From assembly GCF_000177675.1 (NCBI RefSeq), contig NZ_ADGX01000082.1, forward strand, positions 1 to 38,460: a stretch of 38,460 bases of DNA. Reading direction: 5' to 3'. Position 1 is the first letter of the stretch, and every line of letters begins with the position of its first letter. The translations under genes were made by a program, and so were the position numbers. The DNA is from Parafrankia sp. EUN1f. GTDB lineage: Bacteria; Actinomycetota; Actinomycetes; Frankiales; Frankiaceae. Under the pieces are notes generated by a model, which worked only from the letters and a program-made list of their open reading frames with translations, did not search any database and had not been told where the DNA came from. Below are positions 25,704-35,643 of this stretch, piece after piece.

Positions 25704-26007
25704 GGGGTCGGCTCCGACTGGGAATCGTCTCTTCGCGCGAGGGCCGGATCGAACCGCCGGGACGGAGGGACAGGCACCGCAAGAACGACACTGTCAGAAC
25801 CGAAAGCGACTGCTCGAGTGGATCCGCTCGGTCTGAGACCCACGAACCCTCGTGCAACTCCCAAGTCTAGGGAGCGGTGTCCCTGGAGGTCAACGGGAGC
25901 AGCCACCGACTCGAAGTCGATCGGTCGGATCGCCGGCTCGGCGGGCCACCTCGTGGCCACCCAGCGGCCATCCCGCTCACCCTTTGACGCTCACATAGTA
26001 CGAAAAG
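25704..26007. other. Intergenic region upstream of rpsA
   Basis: This stretch contains the rpsA leader of roughly 150 bases and its promoter. No gene is seen. The acyltransferase gene on the same strand ends at 26008, so the rpsA promoter lies immediately downstream of that gene's stop. Confidence 0.6.
25864..25893 (-). promoter_or_regulatory. Housekeeping-type promoter of rpsA
   Basis: On the minus strand, TTGACC (25893-25888), an 18-base spacer and TAGACT (25869-25864) match the main vegetative sigma-factor consensus used by actinomycetes. Transcription would start near 25857 and give a leader of about 150 bases. Confidence 0.7.
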
Positions 26008-27741
26008 TCACCTGGTCTCGTCCTCGAGATGACTGTGAAAGTGTCCACGTCGACCCTCGGGCGTTCCGCCCGAGGACGGCTGGCGCGACCGCGCGTCAAG
26101 CCGATCCCGGCGGCTGACTCCCCGGTGGGCGGCCCGACGAGCAGGTGCGCCCGGGGTGTCCACGGGAGGCACCCGGGTGGCGGGCACGTCGCCGGATCGA
26201 GCTTGTCCCGCCCCGCCGATCCGCAACGGCATCGTCCGTGCCGGGTCACCGTCGACAGCATCGGCGGCGACGCCGCTCACACCGAGGTGTCCGCCATCCG
26301 ACACCGCGACGCCGCGCGTCAGGCCGGTCGCCAATGGCGCCGTAGTGCCTCGCCCGGCCGCCTGGCGGACCCGCCCGGCCGGTCCCGAACGGGCCCGCAG
26401 CCGGCCCACCAGCCACCGCCCCAGGGCGATGAACGGACGCTCGACCAGCAGGTAGGTCACCGCGGAGACGGCGCAGGTCAACCCGAGGACCGTGAGGAAG
26501 AACGGCCAGAAGGGGCGCACGTCGTCGGCCGGGCTGATGCGCTCGACGACGACGTCGATCACGGTGGTGTGCCACAGGTAGATGCCGTACGAGATCATCC
26601 CGAGCCAGGCCATCGGGCGGCAGGCGAGGAACCTGCGCACCAGGCCGCGGCTCGGCCCGAACACCGCGGGCAGGAGCAGGAAGAAGCCGGTCAGGCCGTA
26701 GAAGAGATGGCGCCCCATGTCCTGGCTGCGGTTCGGGACGAACAGCGGGCTGCGGGGCAGCCCGAGCTGCGTGCTCGAGAACCAGTAGAAGAACGCCGCT
26801 GCCAGCACGCAGGCGGCCCCGAACCAACGCCACTGCGCCCACCGCGGCGAGCGCCCGTTCTGCGTGTACCAGGCGGACAGGACCGCGAGCAGCATGCCCA
26901 TGGCGAACAGGTCCCACCAGACCGGCAGCCACACCGTCCAGCCGTCCGCCCACCAGATGTCGGACCCGATCAGCTTGTAGTGCAGCACCCGGCTGATGAC
27001 GAAAATCACCGCGAGCGCGGCGAGCTCGACCTTCAGCTGGGCGCGGGGGGAGCGCCGCCTGCGGACGAGCAGCCAGGCGTAGAGCGGGATCGAGAGGTAG
27101 AACGCGAACTCGATGTTGAGGGTCCAGGCCTGGGTCAGGCCCTGGATCGCGGTCTCCTTGCGATAGCCCTGCGCGAACAGGGCGGTCTGCACCAGCCCCT
27201 TGAAACCGTGGACGCCCATCCGCTCGTCCGGCACGACGTTCAGCGCGACCGCGAGCGCCAGCCAGTAGAGCGGGATGATCCGCAGCAGGCGACGGACGTA
27301 GAAGGCCGGGGCGTCGGGAGCCCGGCGACCACTGAGGTGCGCGGCGGCGAACGGCCGGTAGAGCAGGAAACCCGAGATCAGGAAGAAGATCTCCACGCCG
27401 ATCTCGCCCCGGGCCACGTAGGTCCCGATCGCGTTGTCTCCCGTGGTCAGCCCGCTGTAGAAGGCCACGTGGACGACCAGCACCAGCAGCGCGGCGATCC
27501 CACGCAGCCCGTCGAAGCCGGGGAACACCACGGGCGGGCCTGACCGGGCCTCCGACCGCCCCGTCACCTCCGCCGATCCGGATGACTCGGATGTTTCAGT
27601 CGGTTCGGCGCCAGCCGGGCCACGCCGGGACTCCACGGCGGGGCCCGCGCCATCGGTGACAGCACCGGCACCAGCGCCAGCACCGGCGAAGGCCACGCTT
27701 TTCGTGGCAACGCCGGGCTTGCCTCGGAAGCCGGCGGTCAT
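26008..27741 (-). CDS. Acyltransferase-3 family membrane protein (OafA/YrhL type)
   Basis: A 577-residue membrane O-acyltransferase. About 95 residues of Ala/Gly/Ser-rich cytoplasmic sequence precede the catalytic core, which opens FPGFDGLRGIAALLVLVVHVAF; this holds the family's Arg and the essential His. The next motif is GVEIFFLISGFLLYRPF, and helices continue to about residue 470 (for example GMISYGIYLWHTTVIDVVV). The core is about ten membrane helices. A hydrophilic tail of around 120 residues ends the protein. The family moves acetyl or other acyl groups from acyl-CoA to sugars or lipids at the membrane. It has no SGNH domain, unlike its neighbour at 29276. The gene stands alone on the minus strand between rpsA and a long gap; the glycan cluster to the right suggests a polysaccharide substrate. 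Confidence 0.93.
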   Translation of the reverse strand: MTAGFRGKPGVATKSVAFAGAGAGAGAVTDGAGPAVESRRGPAGAEPTETSESSGSAEVTGRSEARSGPPVVFPGFDGLRGIAALLVLVVHVAFYSGLTTGDNAIGTYVARGEIGVEIFFLISGFLLYRPFAAAHLSGRRAPDAPAFYVRRLLRIIPLYWLALAVALNVVPDERMGVHGFKGLVQTALFAQGYRKETAIQGLTQAWTLNIEFAFYLSIPLYAWLLVRRRRSPRAQLKVELAALAVIFVISRVLHYKLIGSDIWWADGWTVWLPVWWDLFAMGMLLAVLSAWYTQNGRSPRWAQWRWFGAACVLAAAFFYWFSSTQLGLPRSPLFVPNRSQDMGRHLFYGLTGFFLLLPAVFGPSRGLVRRFLACRPMAWLGMISYGIYLWHTTVIDVVVERISPADDVRPFWPFFLTVLGLTCAVSAVTYLLVERPFIALGRWLVGRLRARSGPAGRVRQAAGRGTTAPLATGLTRGVAVSDGGHLGVSGVAADAVDGDPARTMPLRIGGAGQARSGDVPATRVPPVDTPGAPARRAAHRGVSRRDRLDARSRQPSSGGTPEGRRGHFHSHLEDETR

Positions 27742-29275
27742 CTATCCCGACCGCCACTGTCGGTGATGTCAGGCACGCACGCAAGGTACCAGGAGGTACC
27801 ACACGCGGGCCCCGCGCAAGCGCGACGGGGACCGCTACCGACCTCGCCGCGAGCGCCCGTTTCCCCGGGCATCCAGCGAAAAACCCCGACCGGACGGCGC
27901 TTGGTGAAGCCCACCACGGCCAGCCGGCGCGGCCTGTGCCTTTCTCCGGGGCGGCACGCGACCATACAGAGGACCAGCACGGACAGTAGTGACTTGGCAA
28001 GATTGCGCCGCAACTGATCGCAGTGTGTTTGGTGCGGATTGCACGAAGCGCCACCGCGGTGGCGCCAGCGACGCGGAGCGGCTACACCCGGCACTCACCA
28101 ACACCCATATACCGACATACAACGACCAGCACCAACGATCGCGAATGCTCGACGGAGGACGTATACATCGGAAGTGGTGGTCAATTAATCAACGGGTTGA
28201 GCTGTTCAACCAGCCGACCGGCTAACGTGGATGCCGCGCCGTCCGGCCGGCGGACGACGAGCGGCGCGCCTGACCCCACCCTCGCCAGCCGAACGGGCCA
28301 CTACGCTGAACTGCGCCGACGGTGCCAGCAGTCCTGCCACAGGCCCTCCGGCCAGCCCGGCCGGGCAGCCCATCCGCCCATGCGCAATGGGCTTCGGTCG
28401 TGCCGATCAACACACTGGACGGCCCGGGCCTCGCCACCCATCGGTGTCGTCGGGCGATCCCTTCGTCGTAGCCTCGACGCCGTGGTACCGCCGGGACGAC
28501 AACTGGGTGAATCCCACGGGCAAGGATGATTCCGAGTTTTCTCCCCCGACCACAGCGAGGTGACGTCGAGCCCATCCAGGACAGGCAATGGCAATGTGGA
28601 TGCCGGCCGGGGCGCATCGCCGGAGCAGCCGTGACCACGCGGCCGGGCGACAAACTCGTTTCCCGCGACGACACGGCGAATTCGGGCGGACCGGGCAGTC
28701 GGGCCGGGCCGACGTCGGTCGACCCGGCCAGCCCTCGATCCGCGTCAAGTGCGGACCCGCGAGCAGGCGCCTGCTCCACATCGGGCATCGTGGTCGTAAC
28801 GGACATTGCACCCAGGCCGGGACATCGTTCCTGGTCAGCCGCGTGCCGAGCCCAGGATCCACGGGTCACCGGATCGACGGGCCAGGTAACAACGACTCGG
28901 AAAGGGGACTGGGCTGAGCCGCCGAGAGATCGACACCCACCCGCTGGCCCGCCCCCGACGCGGCAGTTCGCGGGAAGGCCGGGCCACCGCCAGGACTGGC
29001 TCGCGCCGGGAGCGTGACCGCGCCGTGGGCTCCGACCAGCCGACCACCGGCCTCTCACCCGACCAGAACCGCCTCGACCGCAGCCGCCTCGACGCCGCGT
29101 ACCAGCGGGACGCCGTGCCCGACCCTGATGGTCGGCTGCGCACGGCGACCGGCTACCGGGGCGAGGACACCGAGCGGATCGAGCGCACCTCCGCCCGGAC
29201 ACGGATACCGGGACCCCCCGGCCACCGGCACGCACCCGGCCACCGGCGCAGCCAGGCCCGCGGGAGACCGGCCCG
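27742..29275. other. 1.5-kb gap between two divergent acyltransferase genes
   Basis: No family-like gene is visible, although several frames are open because of high GC. The 28100-28210 stretch is relatively AT-rich (TCAATTAATCAACGGG at 28181) and contains a small dyad, GTTGA-GCTGT-TCAAC (28196-28210), and GTATAC (28161-28166); this could be a promoter/operator. From about 29150 the sequence drifts into GGAGACCGGCCCG-like low-complexity repeats that continue into the coding region of the next gene. Confidence 0.5.
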
Positions 29276-31450
29276 ATGGAGACCGGCCCGGCGCGTCCCG
29301 GCCTGCGCAAGAGCGGCCCGCAGAAGGCCGCTCCGACGGACTCCGGCCCGCGGGAGACCGGCGTGCCGCGGCCCAGCAGCTCTCCAGAGCTCGGCCCGAC
29401 CGACACCGGCCCGTTGGAGACGGGCCCGCTCACGGCTCCGGTCCTGGCGCCGCTCGGCCACTCCCCCGCGCTGGACGGCCTGCGGGCACTGGCGGTCCTG
29501 AGCGTCATGGCCTACCACGCCGGTCTGAGCTGGATGCCGGGCGGGCTGCTCGGCGTCGACGCCTTCTTCGTGCTCTCCGGATTCCTGATCACCGGCCTGC
29601 TTGTCACCGAGTACCGCGCGACCAGGCGCATCGACCTCAGGTCGTTCTGGATCCGTCGCACCCGCCGGCTGATGCCGGCGCTGCTGACCATGATGCTCGG
29701 GGTGGCGGCCTATGCCCGCTGGGTAGCGGCTCCCAGCGAGGTAGCGACGTTGCGCATGGACGCGCTGGCCACCCTCGGTTACGTCGCCAACTGGCGCTTC
29801 GCGCTGTCGGACCAGAGCTACTTCGATCATCTCTCCACCCCGTCGCCGCTGCTGCACACCTGGTCGCTCGCGGTGGAGGAGCAGTTCTACGTGCTGTGGC
29901 CGCTGTGCGTCTACCTGCTGATGTGGCAGACCGGACGGACGGTGACCCGCTGGCGCAACCAGCGCCGGCGGGCCCAGACCCTGATCCTCACCGTGGCGGT
30001 TCTCGGGGCGGAGGCCTCGGCACTGCTCGGGCTGTTGCTGGTCCTGCTCAACAGCGACGAGTCCCGGATCTACTACGGCACGGACACCCGTGCCCAGGCA
30101 CTGCTCGCCGGCGCGGCCCTCGCCGTCTGGCGGATCCAGCGGCGGACTCCGCTCACCGCACGGACGAAGAAGGGCCTGGCGGTCGTCGGGTGCCTGGCGG
30201 GCCTGGCGATGCTCACGATCTGGGCGACCGTCGACGGGGAGAGCCGGATGCTGTACACCGGCGGCTTCCTGGGCGTGGCAGTCGTCGTGATGCTGCTGAT
30301 CGCCTCGATCATCGAGGTGCCGACCGGGCCGGCCGCGAAAGTGCTCTCCTGCGCCCCGTTGCCTGCCATCGGTCGGGTCTCCTACGGGCTCTACCTGTGG
30401 CACTGGCCAGTCTTTCTGACTGTCACCGCCAGCCGCACCGGGCTGAGCGGCCCGGCGCTGCTCGCCGCCCGGGTCGCCGTCACAGCGGCGATCACCATCG
30501 CCTCGTTCCATCTGGTCGAGAACCCGATCCGGCGCGGGAAGATTCGCTTCCCCCGGCCGCGGCTCACCGTTCCCGCCTCGATCGGCGCCGTCGTCGCCGT
30601 CGTCATGGTGGCGACGATCGCGGATCCCGCCGCCGGGCGTGGCGCGGCTGACCTGGAACGTCTGGCGCAGCAGGCCGCGTCCGCGGCGCCGCCGACGGCG
30701 CGCGCCGAGCCCGCCTCGGGTGGCCGCCCCCTGCGCGCGATCATGGCCGGCGACTCGCTCGCGCTCACGCTGGGTTTCAGCCAGTTCACCGTCACCGCGG
30801 CGGACCAGGGGATGGAGGTCCGCGACGCCTCCGAGCTCGGCTGCGGCGTCTCCCGGGCACAGCCGAGGTACCTCAAGGGCGAGCGGGACTATCCGCAGGC
30901 GAGTTGCGTCAACTGGCCCAACCGGTTGCGGCAGAAGGTCGACGAGGTCCACCCCGACGTCGCACTGCTGCTGGTCGGCCGGTGGGAGGTCACCGACCAG
31001 GTGTACAACGGTCGCCGGACGCACATCGGTGATCCCGCCTTCGACGCCTACCTGGGGCGGGAGCTCGATCTGGCGATCACCACGCTCTCGGCCGGCGGGG
31101 CGAGGGTGGTGCTTCTCACCACACCCATGTTCAGGAAGGACGAGGCGGCTGACGGCAGTATCTACCCGGAGACCAGGCCGGACCGGGTGATCGCGTTCAA
31201 TGCCCTGCTACGCCAGGCAGCCGCCCGGCACTCCGCGGTGACAACCGTGATCGATCTCGCGGCGATCCTCAGCCCGGACAACCAGTACCGCGACGAGATC
31301 GACGGCGTGCAGGTACGCGACGACGACGGCGTGCACATCAGCAACGGTGGTGGCGCACGGGCAGGTGATGTCATTGTGCCTCAGCTTGTACGGATGCTCC
31401 GCCCGGCCACAACTGGCGGCGCGGGCACGCCGAGCCCGGTACCCGAGTGA
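29276..31450 (+). CDS. Acyltransferase-3/SGNH fusion (polysaccharide O-acyltransferase)
   Basis: A 724-residue fusion. After about 60 low-complexity residues the acyltransferase-3 core opens [20 protein letters not shown] (Arg and catalytic His), then [54 protein letters not shown] and [18 protein letters not shown], within about ten helices. A final helix near 440 leads to an extracytoplasmic SGNH hydrolase/esterase-like domain: [13 protein letters not shown] (block I, G-D-S, near residue 490), [14 protein letters not shown], and [12 protein letters not shown] with the D-x-x-H of block V. Such OatA/OafB-like fusions pass acyl groups across the membrane and attach them to extracellular glycans. 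The ATG at 29276 lies in repetitive sequence, so the exact start is uncertain. It precedes the dehydratase gene by 64 bp. Confidence 0.94.
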   Translation: METGPARPGLRKSGPQKAAPTDSGPRETGVPRPSSSPELGPTDTGPLETGPLTAPVLAPLGHSPALDGLRALAVLSVMAYHAGLSWMPGGLLGVDAFFVLSGFLITGLLVTEYRATRRIDLRSFWIRRTRRLMPALLTMMLGVAAYARWVAAPSEVATLRMDALATLGYVANWRFALSDQSYFDHLSTPSPLLHTWSLAVEEQFYVLWPLCVYLLMWQTGRTVTRWRNQRRRAQTLILTVAVLGAEASALLGLLLVLLNSDESRIYYGTDTRAQALLAGAALAVWRIQRRTPLTARTKKGLAVVGCLAGLAMLTIWATVDGESRMLYTGGFLGVAVVVMLLIASIIEVPTGPAAKVLSCAPLPAIGRVSYGLYLWHWPVFLTVTASRTGLSGPALLAARVAVTAAITIASFHLVENPIRRGKIRFPRPRLTVPASIGAVVAVVMVATIADPAAGRGAADLERLAQQAASAAPPTARAEPASGGRPLRAIMAGDSLALTLGFSQFTVTAADQGMEVRDASELGCGVSRAQPRYLKGERDYPQASCVNWPNRLRQKVDEVHPDVALLLVGRWEVTDQVYNGRRTHIGDPAFDAYLGRELDLAITTLSAGGARVVLLTTPMFRKDEAADGSIYPETRPDRVIAFNALLRQAAARHSAVTTVIDLAAILSPDNQYRDEIDGVQVRDDDGVHISNGGGARAGDVIVPQLVRMLRPATTGGAGTPSPVPE

Positions 31451-31514
31451 CCTCGTCGCTTTACCTGGCGCTAACCTTCCGCAGCAGTACTCCACGGTCC
31501 ACAGGAGGATGATC

Positions 31515-32516
31515 GTGCCTCGCGCACTGATTACGGGAATCACCGGCCAGGACGGCTTGTACCTGGGTGAGCTGCTGGTCGGGCGCGGTTATGAGGTGTT
31601 CGGCCTGGTGCGCGGGCAGTCGAACCCGAAGGTCGCGACGGTGGAGCGGGTGGTGCCGGGGGTGGTGCTCCTGGAGGGGGATCTCACCGATCTTCCGTCG
31701 TTGATCGGTGCCGTGGAGATCTCGCAGCCGGACGAGGTGTACAACCTGGGTGCGATCTCCTTTGTGGGTCTCTCCTGGAAGCAGGCGGAGCTGACCGGTG
31801 AGACCACCGGAATGGGAGTTTTGCGGGTTCTGGAGGCATTGCGGATCGCGGCGGGTAACGATCTGTCGCGCGTGCGCTTCTACCAGGCGTCCTCGTCGGA
31901 GATGTTCGGGAAGGTGCGGGAGACCCCGCAGCGGGAGACGACGCCTTTTCACCCGAGATCGCCGTATGGGGTGGCGAAGACATTCGGGCACTATCTGACG
32001 GTGAACTACCGCGAGTCATACGGGTTGTTCGCGTGTTCGGGGTTGCTGTTCAACCACGAGTCGCCGCGGCGCGGGATCGAGTTCGTGACGCGGAAGATCT
32101 CACGGGCGGTGGCGCGGATTTCGCTGGGGTTGCAGGACTCGGTGTCACTGGGAAATCTCGAGTCGCGGCGGGACTGGGGTTTCGCCGGAGATTACGTGGA
32201 CGCGATGTGGCGGATGCTGCAGCAGGACGTCCCGGACGACTTCGTGGTCGCGACGGGCGAGACGCACAGCATCCGGGAGCTGTTGGATGTGGCGTTCGCG
32301 CGGGTGGGGATCGAGGACTGGTCGGAGTACGTGCGGGTCGATCCGCGGTTCTTCCGGCCGGCGGAGGTCGACGTGCTGGTCGGTGACGCGTCCAAGGCGC
32401 GTGAGGTGCTGGGGTGGAAGCCGCGGGTGGGCTTCCACGAGCTGGTTGAGATGATGGTCGACGCCGACCTCGCCGCCGAGGCCGCAGCCGCGGGACAGAC
32501 GCTGACGAACAGGTGA
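31515..32516 (+). CDS. gmd: GDP-mannose 4,6-dehydratase family protein
   Basis: A 333-residue extended short-chain dehydrogenase that converts GDP-D-mannose to GDP-4-keto-6-deoxymannose, the precursor of fucose, rhamnose and related deoxy sugars. Nucleotide-binding motif: [18 protein letters not shown]. Other signatures: [26 protein letters not shown], the active-site [24 protein letters not shown] (Y-x3-K) and [16 protein letters not shown]. The GTG at 31515 was chosen because AGGAGG (31503-31508) is six bases upstream; the ATG at 31509 directly abuts that site. Codon choice differs from its neighbours: many G-ending codons (GTG, GCG, GGG, CGG) instead of C-ending ones, suggesting a different origin. 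Which final sugar is made cannot be told, as no reductase or epimerase gene is visible. Confidence 0.92.
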   Translation: MPRALITGITGQDGLYLGELLVGRGYEVFGLVRGQSNPKVATVERVVPGVVLLEGDLTDLPSLIGAVEISQPDEVYNLGAISFVGLSWKQAELTGETTGMGVLRVLEALRIAAGNDLSRVRFYQASSSEMFGKVRETPQRETTPFHPRSPYGVAKTFGHYLTVNYRESYGLFACSGLLFNHESPRRGIEFVTRKISRAVARISLGLQDSVSLGNLESRRDWGFAGDYVDAMWRMLQQDVPDDFVVATGETHSIRELLDVAFARVGIEDWSEYVRVDPRFFRPAEVDVLVGDASKAREVLGWKPRVGFHELVEMMVDADLAAEAAAAGQTLTNR

Positions 32517-32579
32517 CTGATGCTGCCCGGACACTCATGTCGGGACGCGTGCGAAAGGCCCGCATCCCACACCCTGCGG

Positions 32580-32602
32580 CCCGCGCCACGACTCGGCGCG
32601 GG
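32580..32602 (+). terminator. Possible terminator hairpin after gmd
   Basis: CCCGCGCC-ACGACTC-GGCGCGGG: an 8-bp perfect GC stem 63 bp after the gmd stop and 51 bp before the flippase frame. No T-run follows. It may only pause transcription. Confidence 0.4.
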
Positions 32603-32653
32603 TGAGTTCACGTCCGGACGCATGTCACGCCGTGTGACGGGGAGGGTACGCGC

Positions 32654-34384
32654 GTGCGTGACTCCGGGGGACAGCCGATGAACACTGGTCCGGCCGCCGG
32701 TTCCCTCCCCCCTCAGTCCCGCGGGCGACACCGTTCGGGCCGACGGGCACCCATGTCGTTCCGCGCGTCCGACCCGGCGGCGGGCCGGACGCCGACCTCC
32801 TCCTCGCCCACGGGCACGGCATCACCCACGGGCACGGCATCACCCACGGGTGCGGCGCCCAGAGGCACCGCCTACAACGGCGGCACGGGGGCGGTCCGCA
32901 CCACGGCCGGTACGCCGGCCTCAGGCCAGGTGCCCGGCGTGGCGGACCCGCGTGACGCGGGCGGGGCGGGCGCGGCACGGCGGACGCATCCGAGCCTGGC
33001 GGCGTTTCCCGGGCTCGCCGGTCTGGCGCCCGAGCGCCTGCGCGGCCAGAGCGACCGCATCCGGGCCGCGATGCGCGGCGCCATCCCGCTCGCACTCGCC
33101 GGCCTGGTCGCGAACGCGGCGAACCTTGGGGTGACCCTGGTGATCGCGCGGGCGATGAGCACCCGGTCCTACGGTGCCGTCGCCCAGCTCTTCGCGATCT
33201 TCTTCGTCGTCTCCATGCCCGGCAGCGCCCTGCTCGTCGGAGTCGTCCGGCGGATCACCAACTGGCAGCACACCGGCCAGGCTGACCTGATCGACGCGTG
33301 GATCAGCCGGGTTCGGCGGGTCGGCGTCGTGGTGGTCCTCTCCGTCGCCGTGGTCGCGGTCCTCGCCCGCGGGTTCATCGCCGACGAGCTCTCACTGCCC
33401 GGCGCCGGCGGCGTCGCGGAGATCATCATCGCCGGTGCCGCCTGGTGCCTGCTGTGTGTCGACCGCGGGCTGATGCAGTGCGGGCGGCTGTACCCCGCGT
33501 TGTCCGCGAACCTGCTCGTCGACGCCGCGGTGAAGAGCGGCTCCACGATCGCGCTCGTACTCGCCGGTCTGGACGAGGCCGGCGCGGCGATCGCCGTCCT
33601 GTTCGGGGTGCTCGCCGCGCTGGCGCACACCCGGTGGTGCCTGCGGCGGCATCCGTCCGCACTCGGCAACCTGGAGCCGGTAAGCTGGCAGCCGCCTCCG
33701 GCGACGCCGGCAGGCACGGACACGGCGGCGACGACGCTGCCGTTGCCCGTCGCCGGCCCGGCGGCCACCGCGGAGCCTCGGCGTCTCGCCGTCGAGGTCG
33801 GTTCGGCCCTGGTGACACTGGCGTTCCTGGCCATCCTGCAGAACATCGATGTTCTGCTGCAGGGCAGGCTCTCTCCGGACGAGTCCGGCCCCTACGCGGC
33901 TGTGTCGGTCGCGGCGAAGGTGCTCGTGCTGGGAGCCATCGTCCTCGCCGGCTTCCTCCTGCCCGAGGCCGCGGACCGCAATCATCTGGGGCAGCACGCA
34001 CTGCATCAGCTCGGCGCAACCCTGGCGATACTCGCCGTGCCTGCCGTGGGGCTGCTCACCGTGGCCGTCATCGCACCCGACACACTGCTGTCTCTGGCTT
34101 TCGGGCCGCGTTTCACCAATGCCTCCGGTGCCCTCCTTCCACTCGCCGGAGCAATGACCTGTCTCGGAGCGACCGTGTTGTTCTCCCACTACCTGCTCGC
34201 CCTCGGCGAACGAGCCGTGCTCGCCGTGCTCGCCGTCGCGACCGGTGCCGCCGTGTCCCTGATGGTCTGGGCCCAGGGCTCCCCCGTGTCGACCGCGCGC
34301 GCGAATCTCGGCTGCCAGGCGGTCCTCGCGGTCGTGACCGGGCTGATGGTCCTCGCCGCCGCGCGCCGGACGGCCCGCGCATGA
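32654..34384 (+). CDS. Polysaccharide flippase-like membrane protein (MOP/Wzx superfamily)
   Basis: A 576-residue protein. The first roughly 135 residues are low-complexity and probably cytoplasmic, including an SPTGTA repeat. From residue 140 it is a polytopic membrane protein with about 12 helices: AIPLALAGLVANAANLGVTL and RSYGAVAQLFAIFFVVSMPG open the core in the manner of Wzx/MurJ-like lipid-linked sugar exporters, and LFSHYLLALGERAVLAVLAV lies near the end. It probably flips undecaprenyl-linked oligosaccharides across the membrane. Two starts are plausible: the GTG at 32654 after GGGGAGGG, or the ATG at 32678 after GGGGGA. Its stop overlaps the glycosyltransferase start (ATGA), which supports a shared pathway. 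Confidence 0.88.
   Translation: MRDSGGQPMNTGPAAGSLPPQSRGRHRSGRRAPMSFRASDPAAGRTPTSSSPTGTASPTGTASPTGAAPRGTAYNGGTGAVRTTAGTPASGQVPGVADPRDAGGAGAARRTHPSLAAFPGLAGLAPERLRGQSDRIRAAMRGAIPLALAGLVANAANLGVTLVIARAMSTRSYGAVAQLFAIFFVVSMPGSALLVGVVRRITNWQHTGQADLIDAWISRVRRVGVVVVLSVAVVAVLARGFIADELSLPGAGGVAEIIIAGAAWCLLCVDRGLMQCGRLYPALSANLLVDAAVKSGSTIALVLAGLDEAGAAIAVLFGVLAALAHTRWCLRRHPSALGNLEPVSWQPPPATPAGTDTAATTLPLPVAGPAATAEPRRLAVEVGSALVTLAFLAILQNIDVLLQGRLSPDESGPYAAVSVAAKVLVLGAIVLAGFLLPEAADRNHLGQHALHQLGATLAILAVPAVGLLTVAVIAPDTLLSLAFGPRFTNASGALLPLAGAMTCLGATVLFSHYLLALGERAVLAVLAVATGAAVSLMVWAQGSPVSTARANLGCQAVLAVVTGLMVLAAARRTARA
32807..32855 (+). repeat. 18-bp in-frame tandem repeat in flippase N-terminus
   Basis: CCCACGGGCACGGCATCA is repeated (32807, 32825, then a partial unit at 32843) and encodes PTGTAS hexapeptides in the cytoplasmic leader. 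Confidence 0.85.
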
Positions 34385-35643
34385 GCGCGCTCCCGCAGGA
34401 GGAAGCCGCGCTGGCCGCGCTCTCCGGAATCGACCTGACGGCGCTGGCCGCCCCCACCCCGACCCTGGCCGAGCTGGTCGAGCTGTCGGGCCTGCGCCGC
34501 ATCCACATGTTGGCCTGGCGTGATCTCGACGACCCCGAGTCGGGCGGTTCGGAGCTGCACGCCGACAAGGTGGCCGAGCGATGGGCAGCGGCCGGTGTCG
34601 ACGTCAGCCTGCGCACCGCGCTCGCCCCCGGCCATCCGGAGACCGCACGGCGGCACGGCTACCAGGTGGTGCGCAAGGCCGGGCGCTACTCCGTCTTCCC
34701 GCGCACGGCGATGTCCGGCGCGTTCGGGCGGGGCGGCCCGTGGGACGGGCTGGTCGAGATCTGGAACGGCATGCCGTTCTTCTCCCCGCTCTGGGCACGC
34801 TGCCCGCGGGTGGTGTTCCTGCACCATGTGCACGCCGAGATGTGGCGGATGGTGCTCTCCCCCAAGCTGGCCCAGGTCGGCGAGACCATCGAGTTCAAGA
34901 TGGCGCCGCCGATGTACCGGCGGACCCGCATCCTCACGTTGTCGCAGTCGTCCCGTGACGAGATCATCGAGCTGCTCGGCCTGCCGGCTGGCAACATCTC
35001 GGTGATCCCGCCGGGCATCGACCCGTCCTTCAGCCCGGCCGGGGAGCGTTCGCCGCATCCGCTGGTGCTGGCGGTCGGCCGGCTGGTCCCGGTCAAGCGG
35101 TTCGACGTGCTGATCGACGCGCTCATCCGTGCGCATGACGAGCATCCGGCGATGGAGGCCGTGATCGTCGGCGAGGGGTACGAGCGCCCGGCGCTGGAGG
35201 CGCGCATCGCGGCCGCCGGCGCCGGCCGCTGGCTGCGGCTGGTCGGCAGGGTGGACGACGCGGAGCTTCTCGACCTCTATCGGCGCGCCTGGGTGCTGAC
35301 CTCCGCCTCCGCCAGAGAAGGTTGGGGCATGACGATCACCGAGGCCGCCGCCTGCGGGACACCCGCCGTCGCGACCAGGATCGCCGGCCACACCGATGCG
35401 GTCGTGGACGGCGCGTCCGGTCTGCTCGTCGAGGATCCGCATGACCTGGGCAAGACGCTCGCGAGCGTGCTGACCGACACCGAGCTGCGGATCCGGCTGT
35501 CCGCCGGCGCCCTTGCCCACGCGGCGACGTTCACCTGGGAGCAGACCGCCCGCGCGACCTACCTCGCGCTGGTGAACGAGGCCGCTCGTCGCAAGCTGCT
35601 GCGCCGCCCCGCCCCGAGCAGCCACGCGGGCACGCCCCAGTGA
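34381..35643 (+). CDS. GT4-family glycosyltransferase
   Basis: A 420-residue GT-B-fold retaining glycosyltransferase. The N-terminal acceptor domain contains the characteristic MLAWRDLDDPESGGSELHAD opening and VVFLHHVHAEMWRMVLSP. The donor-binding domain begins ISVIPPGIDPSFSPAGE and includes LAVGRLVPVKRFDVLIDAL, VIVGEGYERPALEARI, VGRVDDAELLDLYRRAWVL and the E-x7-E motif in EGWGMTITEAAACGTP, which contacts the nucleotide-sugar. The ATG at 34381 overlaps the flippase stop and its own stop overlaps the next GTG, so three genes form one translational unit. It would add a sugar on the cytoplasmic side to a lipid-linked glycan before flipping. The donor sugar is unknown; GDP-deoxy sugar from the upstream dehydratase is one candidate. 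Confidence 0.95.
   Translation: MSALPQEEAALAALSGIDLTALAAPTPTLAELVELSGLRRIHMLAWRDLDDPESGGSELHADKVAERWAAAGVDVSLRTALAPGHPETARRHGYQVVRKAGRYSVFPRTAMSGAFGRGGPWDGLVEIWNGMPFFSPLWARCPRVVFLHHVHAEMWRMVLSPKLAQVGETIEFKMAPPMYRRTRILTLSQSSRDEIIELLGLPAGNISVIPPGIDPSFSPAGERSPHPLVLAVGRLVPVKRFDVLIDALIRAHDEHPAMEAVIVGEGYERPALEARIAAAGAGRWLRLVGRVDDAELLDLYRRAWVLTSASAREGWGMTITEAAACGTPAVATRIAGHTDAVVDGASGLLVEDPHDLGKTLASVLTDTELRIRLSAGALAHAATFTWEQTARATYLALVNEAARRKLLRRPAPSSHAGTPQ

Noticed and set aside
28222-29508. 428-residue minus-strand frame in the acyltransferase gap
   Set aside because: It is low-complexity (Gly/Pro/Val/Ser/Arg), overlaps the start of the real plus-strand gene and shows no domain.
29153-31024. 623-residue minus-strand frame
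   Set aside because: It is antisense to the acyltransferase/SGNH gene, with no recognisable motif.
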